This document shows, piece after piece, positions 6,705 to 11,119 of a stretch of 11,119 bases of DNA (position 1 is its first letter; each line of letters begins with the position of its first letter). The stretch is from UBA6215 sp964484255. GTDB lineage: Bacteria > Omnitrophota > Gorgyraeia > Pluralincolimonadales > Pluralincolimonadaceae. The stretch is from NCBI GenBank assembly GCA_964484255.1, contig CAZAEH010000037.1, forward strand, positions 1-11,119, read 5' to 3'. Made by a program: the position numbers and the translations under genes. The notes under the pieces were generated by a model that had not been told where the DNA came from, did not search any database, and saw nothing but the letters and a program-made list of their open reading frames with translations.

Positions 6705-7078
6705 TAAAAGTCAATCATATTTTCGCCGGAATCGCAGGTGCCCAGAATGACTATCTCATCGACAAGCTCGTCGTTGGTAAGCGACGAGACCGAATAGAGC
6801 CCCGGGCCTCCCCTCATGGAGAATATGATGCTGAAACCGATGACCGTGACCGCAACGGAAGCAGTAGCGAGAGCGCGCTTGAACTCGGCATTCCTTAAGA
6901 CCGCAACCATATCTTCGATAGCTTCAAATACCGCCGAGGGCAGGGAAATCCTCTTCTTTTCCGCGGAATTAAGCCTGGTGCCAAGTTCCGCGTCAAATTT
7001 CGCCCAAAAACCCTTGGACATCGCGGGCGCCTTCCTGGCCTTCGATATCAGATCGATAAACTTTTCGTCAGTCGGCAT
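6704..7078 (-). CDS. putative single-pass membrane anti-sigma factor
   Basis: A 124-residue protein encoded directly after the ECF sigma factor. Seen: a charged N-terminal cytosolic part (1-66) that starts helically (DEKFIDLISKARKAP), one hydrophobic segment at about 68-87 (ALATASVAVTVIGFSIIF), and a short acidic tail of about 36 residues that would be periplasmic. There is no HxxxCxxC zinc anti-sigma motif and I recognise no named family. The role is inferred from topology and position: small one-TM proteins encoded next to ECF sigma genes usually bind and hold the sigma. The ATG lies inside the last 31 bases of the sigma gene and has AAGGGGG a few bases upstream, so the two are translationally coupled, as expected for fixed stoichiometry. 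Confidence 0.7.
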   Translation of the reverse strand: MPTDEKFIDLISKARKAPAMSKGFWAKFDAELGTRLNSAEKKRISLPSAVFEAIEDMVAVLRNAEFKRALATASVAVTVIGFSIIFSMRGGPGLYSVSSLTNDELVDEIVILGTCDSGENMIDF

Positions 7079-7620
7079 CTTAACCCCCTTACTGCCCTGA
7101 AAAGGTGGACTTTCGCGGTAGATTCACTGCACCCGACCACCCGGGCGATCTCATCCATCTTCATCCCTTCTATGTGCCTCAATATAAATACGGACTTCTG
7201 CTTAGCCGGCAACCTGTCGACAGCTTCACCTATAAGACGCCTCGTCTCCAGGTCAAGGACCCTGTCAGACGGGCCAGGAGAAGTATCGACTGCCTCTATG
7301 GCAGGTTCCTCGCCGTCGGACCCTGGCAGAGGATCGGAAAAAACCCTTTTTCTTATCCCCCTCTTACGGAGAAGGTCCTTGCACTGGTTCACCAGTATCC
7401 TGTAAAACCAGGTATAAAAACTTGAGGACCCCCTGAAATTCATGACGCCAATATACGCCTTGACAAAAGCTTCCTGAAGGGCATCCTTGGCGTCCTCGGT
7501 ATTCCCGGTGAAACCAAAAGCAACGGAAAACGCCCTTTCCTTGTAAAGGTCTACAAGCAAATCGAACGCTTCGCGATCGCCGTTCCTGGCGCGCTCTATA
7601 AGCCCTGGTTCCGGGTCCAC
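7048..7620 (-). CDS. ECF (sigma-70 group 4, RpoE-like) RNA polymerase sigma factor
   Basis: A 190-residue extracytoplasmic-function sigma factor. Region 2 spans about 15-88, with DAKDALQEAFVKAY and FYTWFYRILVNQCKDLLRKR for core binding and -10 recognition. A variable acidic linker (about 95-125) follows. Region 4 spans about 128-182 with the helix-turn-helix MDEIARVVGCSESTAKVHLFRA for -35 recognition. The start is GTG, 12 bases after the stop of the preceding gene, with no clear Shine-Dalgarno, so coupling is likely. It is flanked by a Met-rich membrane protein and a putative anti-sigma factor, and an ECF-type promoter precedes the three genes. The regulon is not visible here apart from probable autoregulation. 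Confidence 0.94.
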   Translation of the reverse strand: MDPEPGLIERARNGDREAFDLLVDLYKERAFSVAFGFTGNTEDAKDALQEAFVKAYIGVMNFRGSSSFYTWFYRILVNQCKDLLRKRGIRKRVFSDPLPGSDGEEPAIEAVDTSPGPSDRVLDLETRRLIGEAVDRLPAKQKSVFILRHIEGMKMDEIARVVGCSESTAKVHLFRAVRGLRCRLTKSLSI

Positions 7621-7632
7621 TTGGTTATACCG

Positions 7633-8025
7633 TTATTTTACCGGTTCGGCTTCCAACTCCCTGCGCAGAGAAGATATGTTGTCCTCGAGCATGTCCATCC
7701 TTTGCATGACCTCGCGGAACTTATCCGGGTCCCGCTTTTTAAGGTCGGTAAGACGTTCGCGTATCTGGTCCTTCCTTTCGGCCATCATCTCCTTCATGTC
7801 TTCCGGACGATTCTTCGCAAAATCCCGGAAGCGGTGGAACCTTTCGGCCTTGCGCATATCGGGCATCATATCGCCGCCGGGCAGCATCATAGGACCGCGC
7901 TCACAGGCCTCCCTGAATATTGCCCTGCGGGCCTGCGTCTTACCTATGGTAAAACCGGTCGCCCCCGCTATCAAAGCCACCGCCAGTATAAGCACAACAG
8001 CCAATACTGCCATATATCCTTTCAT
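7633..8025 (-). CDS. small membrane-anchored Met-rich protein, possible periplasmic stress/metal sensor
   Basis: A 130-residue protein I cannot assign to a named family. Residues 5-26 are a hydrophobic helix (signal anchor or signal peptide). A Met-rich, probably periplasmic stretch follows (PMMLPGGDMMPDM, 45-57), with a single Cys41 and His64. The rest, up to about residue 125, is a highly charged helical or coiled-coil region with repeating Lys/Arg/Glu/Asp. This layout resembles the CnrX/ZraP/CpxP type of periplasmic helical sensors or chaperones, some of which are encoded beside ECF sigma factors; I do not see an LTxxQ motif, so this is analogy. AAAGGAGGG lies 4 bases before the ATG. It is the first gene after the ECF-type promoter and is followed by the sigma factor. 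Confidence 0.7.
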   Translation of the reverse strand: MKGYMAVLAVVLILAVALIAGATGFTIGKTQARRAIFREACERGPMMLPGGDMMPDMRKAERFHRFRDFAKNRPEDMKEMMAERKDQIRERLTDLKKRDPDKFREVMQRMDMLEDNISSLRRELEAEPVK

Positions 8026-8048
8026 AGTACCCTCCTTTTACCATATTA

Positions 8049-8075
8049 GACGGCTCCAAAGGCAAAAGGTTTACC
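8049..8075 (-). promoter_or_regulatory. ECF-type promoter for the sensor-sigma-anti-sigma genes
   Basis: On the minus strand GGTAAAC (8075-8069) is followed after exactly 16 bases by CGTC (8052-8049). AAAC-N16-CGT is the shape of many ECF promoters, for example B. subtilis SigW (TGAAAC-N16-CGTA), and a T-rich run directly follows the -35 here too. A start site near 8040 would leave a leader of about 15 bases holding the AAAGGAGGG ribosome-binding site. No good sigma-70 promoter is seen on this strand. This suggests the ECF sigma drives its own gene cluster. Confidence 0.6.
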
Positions 8076-8086
8076 TCAAAATGGGA

Positions 8087-8115
8087 TTGCCCGTAGGAGC
8101 TTTTCTTGTTATAAT
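8087..8115 (+). promoter_or_regulatory. sigma-70 promoter of the PpiD/SurA-like gene
   Basis: TTGCCC at 8087-8092 and a perfect TATAAT at 8110-8115 are separated by 17 bases. The start site would be near 8122, giving a leader of about 24 bases with AAAGGAG at 8131-8137, 8 bases before the ATG. It lies back to back with the ECF-type promoter on the other strand. Confidence 0.8.
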
Positions 8116-8145
8116 ACATCAAATTCCCTCAAAGGAGAACCAAAA

Positions 8146-9573
8146 ATGCTCAAACAAATAAGAGAAAACGCGAGAATACCACTTTACATCCTTATAGCCG
8201 CCTTCATAGGACTTTATGCTATAAGCAGTCATGAGACCACTCCTCCGGCGGGAAGGGTTTTCGGCAAGAACATATCTATGGGAGATTTCCAGAACGCCTA
8301 CGTCGCCACAAGGACCCAGATGATAATGAGGTACGGCGAGCTCCCGCGCAGCGAACAGTTGGAGGCTTCGCTTCAGGAACAGACCTGGGACAGGATAATA
8401 CTGCTCTATGAGGCAAAAAAGGAAGGCATAAAAGTAAAGGACCGCGACATAGCAGGCTTTGTCCAGGCAATGGGTGTCTTCAATGATAAGAACGGGACTT
8501 TCAGCAGACGTCTCTACGAGGATATACTCAAATATAACTTCGGCCTTACGCCGGTACAATTCGAGGATATCATAAGGGATAACCTGAAGATCGAGAAACT
8601 TATAGACAAGAACATCAAGGACGTCTCCGTCTCGGATGACGAGGTCCTCCAGCAGTACAAACTGGCGCACGAAAAAGCTAAAGTAGACTATATACTGGCG
8701 AAGAGTTCCGATTACCTGAGACAGGTATCCGTTACAGATGAAGAGATAACGGCGTTTTTCGAAAAGAACGCGGATATGTTCGTCGTTCCCGAGCAGGTCA
8801 ACGTCGAGTACATAGTAAAAACTTTTCCCGATACAAAAGATGAATCCAGGGAAAAAGTGCGCAAAGAGATGCTTGACGTCTCTTACGAGCTTGCAGGCAA
8901 TACCGACCTGGCTTCTGTCGCTAAGAAATTCTCCCTCGAAGTAAAAGAAACGGGCTTATTCAGCAAAGAAGCTAACATCCCCGGGGTCGGTTTCGACATG
9001 AAATTCGCGGGCGCCGCTTTCGCGCTCGATGCAGGAACATTGAGTAAACCGTTCGAGACGGACAAAGGGGTCTACATCATAAGGGTAAAAGAGAAGGTCA
9101 AAGAAAAAGCCGCGGAATTTGCCGACGTAAAAGACAAGGTCCGCGCCGCCGTAAAAGCGGAAAAAGCCGGCGATGTGGCAAAGGCTAAGGCTGAAGAGGC
9201 CCTTTCCGAGGTGAAAAAGGAGAAGGCCAAATTCGATGAAGTGGCCAAAAAACTTGCGCTTACCGAAAAGAAAGCCGGGCCTTTTACACGCAGCCAGTAT
9301 ATCGAGGGCATAGGCATATCCAATGAATTCGCCGACGCGGCCCTTTCAATGAAAGAAGGAGAGATATGCAACCGGGTGATCAGGGTCCACGACGGGTACA
9401 CGGTTATAAAGCTGGACGCCTTGATACCGATAGATGAAAAGAAATTCCAGGAAGAAAAAGATAAATTCAAGGAATTACTGCTGGCACAAAAGCAGTTCTA
9501 CGCTTCAATGACCTGGTATAACGAAATAAAGAAAAAAGCCGGCCTGAAAACTAACCTATCCGCTCGCCCATAA
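8146..9573 (+). CDS. PpiD/SurA-like membrane-anchored periplasmic folding factor
   Basis: A 475-residue protein with one N-terminal transmembrane helix (about 12-27), then a SurA/PpiD N-terminal chaperone domain (about 36-180) with GKNISMGDFQNAY and LLYEAKKEGIKV. Two parvulin-like segments follow. The first, about 215-315, ends FETDKGVYIIRVKEK; the second, about 345-425, contains GISNEFADAALSMKEGEI and GYTVIKLD. Both look degenerate: the family's N-terminal HILV reads EYIV, and the GYHII histidine is replaced in both segments. It is therefore probably a holdase/chaperone, as is argued for PpiD, with little isomerase activity. It is the only plus-strand gene here, with its own sigma-70 promoter and terminator. 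Its divergent partner is an ECF sigma module, which fits an envelope-stress theme. The family is secure; PpiD versus SurA orthology is not. Confidence 0.88.
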   Translation: MLKQIRENARIPLYILIAAFIGLYAISSHETTPPAGRVFGKNISMGDFQNAYVATRTQMIMRYGELPRSEQLEASLQEQTWDRIILLYEAKKEGIKVKDRDIAGFVQAMGVFNDKNGTFSRRLYEDILKYNFGLTPVQFEDIIRDNLKIEKLIDKNIKDVSVSDDEVLQQYKLAHEKAKVDYILAKSSDYLRQVSVTDEEITAFFEKNADMFVVPEQVNVEYIVKTFPDTKDESREKVRKEMLDVSYELAGNTDLASVAKKFSLEVKETGLFSKEANIPGVGFDMKFAGAAFALDAGTLSKPFETDKGVYIIRVKEKVKEKAAEFADVKDKVRAAVKAEKAGDVAKAKAEEALSEVKKEKAKFDEVAKKLALTEKKAGPFTRSQYIEGIGISNEFADAALSMKEGEICNRVIRVHDGYTVIKLDALIPIDEKKFQEEKDKFKELLLAQKQFYASMTWYNEIKKKAGLKTNLSARP

Positions 9574-9709
9574 TATTTACCGGCTGGAGGAACTCGATCT
9601 CGAGAAGCTTCCAGCCGTCTTTTTCTTTCTTAAGCTTGAGCCTGAACTTGGCCTATCCCCCGCTGAATATGCCGCGGGCAAGATTAAAACCGAAATAGAC
9701 GACGGTCAG
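9551..9709 (-). pseudogene. 3' remnant of a decayed gene of unknown family
   Basis: On the minus strand a coding-like frame ends at TAG 9553-9551 with residues AKFRLKLKKEKDGWKLLEIE and then FLQPVNIMGERIG. This has the alternating hydrophobic/charged pattern of a real beta-rich domain C-terminus. In the same frame, upstream of a TAG stop at 9655-9653, it reads LTVVYFGFNLARGIFSGG, also protein-like. No in-frame ATG, GTG or TTG start precedes it within the gap, and the deaminase gene occupies the upstream DNA. It overlaps the last 23 bases of the convergent plus-strand gene. The best explanation is a truncated gene with a nonsense mutation. The lysine-rich DGWKL(L/V)EIE ending recalls NTF2-like or lipoprotein domains, but I cannot assign it. 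Confidence 0.5.
9581..9630 (+). terminator. intrinsic terminator of the PpiD/SurA-like gene
   Basis: CGGCTGGA (9581-9588) pairs perfectly with TCCAGCCG (9610-9617). An inner CTCG...CGAG stem extends it, and TCTTTTTCTTTCT follows at once. It starts 7 bases after the stop codon. The same bases are read on the other strand as part of the decayed gene, so the terminator is built from former coding DNA. Confidence 0.8.
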
Positions 9710-10173
9710 TAGAGTTTCTTGTCCGGAATGGCATTGAACCTCCTGAATAGCTCCAGGCATTCTTTTCGCATGAAGCCTGCGGTTATCTTTATTTTGCTTT
9801 TCCCGATGGATTTAAGCTGCCTGTCGGTTATCATGAGCTCGTTGAACCCTATCTTTTTCGCGTCTTTTGTAGAAGTCCCGAAGATTATCTTACCGATGCG
9901 CGCCCAATGGATAGCGGAGAAACACATTGGGCAGGGTTCTGTGGTAGAGTATATCTCGCATCCGGATAGGTCGAACGTCTTAAGTTTGCGTGAGGCGGCT
10001 CGTATGGCATTGATCTCGGCGTGGCATGAGGCGTCGTTCTTAAGGACGGTATTGCGGGCTACAACGACCATCTTTCCGTTCTTGACGATGCACGCGCCAA
10101 AAGGCCCGCCCTCCGGTTTCTTTAAGTTCTTCGCCGCTTCCTTGACGGCAAGCAGCATGAATTTCCTGTTCAT
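9706..10173 (-). CDS. CMP/dCMP-type zinc deaminase, guanine deaminase-like
   Basis: A 155-residue zinc-dependent nucleobase/nucleoside deaminase. The zinc and proton-shuttle motif HAE lies at 51-53 and PCPMC at 80-84. GGPFGACIVKNGK at 22-34 and the C-terminal FRRFNAIPDKKLY resemble Bacillus guanine deaminase GuaD, which is of similar length and ends NKKEY. The likely reaction is guanine to xanthine plus ammonia. tRNA adenosine deaminase (TadA) or another nucleoside deaminase is a less likely alternative. ATG 10173 overlaps the previous stop (ATGA) and has AAGGA just upstream; the longer in-frame start would run into the neighbour. It is the last intact gene of the pfk-STAS cluster. Confidence 0.85.
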   Translation of the reverse strand: MNRKFMLLAVKEAAKNLKKPEGGPFGACIVKNGKMVVVARNTVLKNDASCHAEINAIRAASRKLKTFDLSGCEIYSTTEPCPMCFSAIHWARIGKIIFGTSTKDAKKIGFNELMITDRQLKSIGKSKIKITAGFMRKECLELFRRFNAIPDKKLY

Positions 10174-10433
10174 TTGTCCTTGAGGGAGATCCCCACAAGC
10201 TTGGCGCAAACACCGGGGATAGCGTTGAGTTTCTTCGTCAAAGCGGACGCGTCCTTGCCGCTTCCGGCCAATTCAAGTACTATCAGGCCCGTATCGGAAC
10301 AGCTGCCGCCGACGCCGTCATGGATGCCCAAGCGGGTCTTTACTATATAACCGTATTTCGTCAGGACCTTCTGGAAACCTATCGCCGACTTGCTCCTTGT
10401 CCTTAAAAGCGCTATCAGAATGGACTTCTTCAT
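10170..10433 (-). CDS. small TM1266-like (ACT/ferredoxin-fold) putative regulator
   Basis: An 87-residue protein. It begins with a beta strand (KSILIALL), a helix (SAIGFQKVLTKYG), YIVKTRLGIHDG, a Gly/Cys loop VGGSCSDTGL (41-50), a strand IVLELAG, a helix (ASALTKKLNAIPG) and a final VCAKLVGISL. This beta-alpha-beta-beta-alpha-beta order, with KTRLGIHD and the 'count-the-residues, gamma-turn' GLIVLEL region, resembles the TM1266 family annotated as putative iron-only hydrogenase system regulator. No hydrogenase gene is in the window, so that name should not be taken as a function. Cys45 and Cys76 and His38 could bind a ligand. It overlaps the STAS gene before it and the deaminase after it by ATGA, a tight translational unit. 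Confidence 0.6.
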   Translation of the reverse strand: MKKSILIALLRTRSKSAIGFQKVLTKYGYIVKTRLGIHDGVGGSCSDTGLIVLELAGSGKDASALTKKLNAIPGVCAKLVGISLKDK

Positions 10434-10795
10434 GCATCCCCCTTCTGTATCTTGTAGAGGTAGGCATCCACCTCCTCTATGCTCTCAAAGACTTTCATGG
10501 TAGGAAGCGCCTTGACTATTTCGAAAACCTTCTTCACCTGGGGCTGTATATTGGTCATCATGAAAGTCCCGGAGGCCTTATCAAGCGCGCGCTGAACTTT
10601 GAATATGGTATTTAAGCCCATACTGCTGACATATTCAACACCGTCCATGTCAAAAATGATGACTTTAGCGCCGGAACTGAGCAACGGGCTGACCCTGTCA
10701 TCCAGCTCTTTATAAGTATCGGTATCTATGGACCCGTGAATGCTGAAGACAAAGACATCCCCGGGTTTCTTATCAACGTTTATTTTGAGCGACAT
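10430..10795 (-). CDS. STAS-domain anti-sigma-factor antagonist
   Basis: A 121-residue single STAS domain of the SpoIIAA/RsbV type. These proteins bind anti-sigma kinases when unphosphorylated and are switched off by Ser phosphorylation. The phosphosite loop reads VEYVSSMGLNTIF; Ser58 aligns with the phosphorylated Ser of DSSGL/DSTGL, and Met59 replaces the second Ser/Thr. The usual strand-helix alternation is present (FVFSIHGSID, KVIIFDMDGVEYV). It has a very strong GGAGGAGG ribosome-binding site and starts 15 bases after the phosphofructokinase stop. No partner kinase (RsbW/SpoIIAB) or phosphatase gene is in the window. The ECF sigma at 7048-7620 is of a type not normally controlled by STAS switching. 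Confidence 0.92.
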   Translation of the reverse strand: MSLKINVDKKPGDVFVFSIHGSIDTDTYKELDDRVSPLLSSGAKVIIFDMDGVEYVSSMGLNTIFKVQRALDKASGTFMMTNIQPQVKKVFEIVKALPTMKVFESIEEVDAYLYKIQKGDA

Positions 10796-10810
10796 CTCTT
10801 CCTCCTCCGG

Positions 10811-11119
10811 TTACCTGTCACCAAAACATGTCCCTACCGCCCGGGCCGAAGTAACGAGCGGATGGTCCTTCGGGACCAGTCTCTTGCCGTCGGCGACTTC
10901 CTTCAACGGGACCTTGACGAACTCATTGTTGCGCACGCCGACCATATGCCCGAACGCGCCCTTATCAATCAACTCCATTGCCGAAGTGCCAAGTTGCGTG
11001 GCCAGGACCCTGTCGAAAGGCGTAGGAGATCCCCCGCGCTGCAGGTGGCCCATGACAACCGTACGCGTCTCTATACAGGTCATCTTTTCTATTTGGTTGC
11101 CGAGCACGAAACCGATGCC
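10811..11119 (-). CDS. 6-phosphofructokinase, C-terminal part (5' end outside window)
   Basis: The last 102 residues of a group A phosphofructokinase, which phosphorylates fructose 6-phosphate in glycolysis. Visible are ETRTVVMGHLQRGGSPTPFD, containing the substrate-binding Arg and the GHxQRGGSP motif, and then DRVLATQLG. The tail (GHMVGVRNNEFVKVPLKEVA) resembles the 'group III' PFKs of Actinobacteria and others. In that group the residues choosing ATP or pyrophosphate lie near the N-terminus, outside this window, so the phosphoryl donor cannot be called. It is first, or near first, in the cluster with the STAS gene. The family is secure; the 5' part is missing only because the window ends. 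Confidence 0.93.
   Translation of the reverse strand, partial: GIGFVLGNQIEKMTCIETRTVVMGHLQRGGSPTPFDRVLATQLGTSAMELIDKGAFGHMVGVRNNEFVKVPLKEVADGKRLVPKDHPLVTSARAVGTCFGDR

Noticed and set aside
6679..6714. Upstream start for hisG at 6714
   Set aside because: It overlaps the anti-sigma gene end, and HisG homology begins at SKLKIG just after ATG 6678.
8119..8670. 183-residue minus-strand ORF antisense to the PpiD/SurA-like gene
   Set aside because: It is a shadow of the plus-strand gene, with no ribosome-binding site and low-complexity tyrosine/leucine-rich content.
9653..9655. TAG in the decayed fragment as a recoded (pyrrolysine-type) codon
   Set aside because: TAG is used as an ordinary stop for other genes here (TPR gene, bS22-like gene), and the fragment lacks any start codon.
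10174..10209. Upstream start for the deaminase at 10209
   Set aside because: It overlaps the TM1266-like gene; ATG 10173 forms an ATGA overlap with a proper ribosome-binding sequence.

Overview
The window carries ordinary bacterial housekeeping genes. Most of it is one long block of tightly packed minus-strand genes. The mix is SpoVG in what looks like a diderm, a transketolase split into two chains, a membrane-anchored PpiD/SurA-like chaperone, an ECF sigma module, and frequent AGG (Arg) and ATA (Ile) codons at moderate GC. This fits an uncultivated diderm lineage such as Omnitrophota or a relative. That placement is inference and low confidence; no marker gene here settles it.

Right-hand minus-strand cluster (11119 down to 9706): 3' part of a phosphofructokinase gene, a STAS anti-sigma-factor antagonist, a small ferredoxin-fold-like protein resembling the TM1266 family, and a CMP/guanine-type deaminase. 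The last three genes are joined by ATGA overlaps. A decayed gene fragment lies between this cluster and the convergent plus-strand gene.

Middle: one plus-strand gene (8146-9573) encodes a PpiD/SurA-like periplasmic chaperone. It has a good sigma-70 promoter (TTGCCC-N17-TATAAT) and ends at a hairpin plus T-tract. Divergent from it, on the minus strand, starts a three-gene stress module: a Met-rich membrane-anchored protein, an ECF sigma factor and a single-pass putative anti-sigma factor. An ECF-type promoter (AAAC-N16-CGTC) sits just upstream, so autoregulation is likely.

Left-hand minus-strand block (6678 down to 1): long-form hisG, a 29-residue bS22/mS38-like ribosomal protein, a 13-repeat TPR protein with an N-terminal membrane segment, split transketolase (N then C half), ispE, spoVG, tRNA-Gln and the 5' two-thirds of clpX. 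Spacings run from overlap to a few tens of bases, so large parts are probably co-transcribed. No gap over 300 bases lacks a gene.

The points most worth a second look are a SpoVG with a four-cysteine zinc ribbon inserted in the middle of its fold, the ECF sigma module with its matching promoter, and the spoVG-tRNA-clpX junction, which has mutually exclusive hairpins and no room for a separate clpX promoter. I saw no mobile element, CRISPR array or phage gene.
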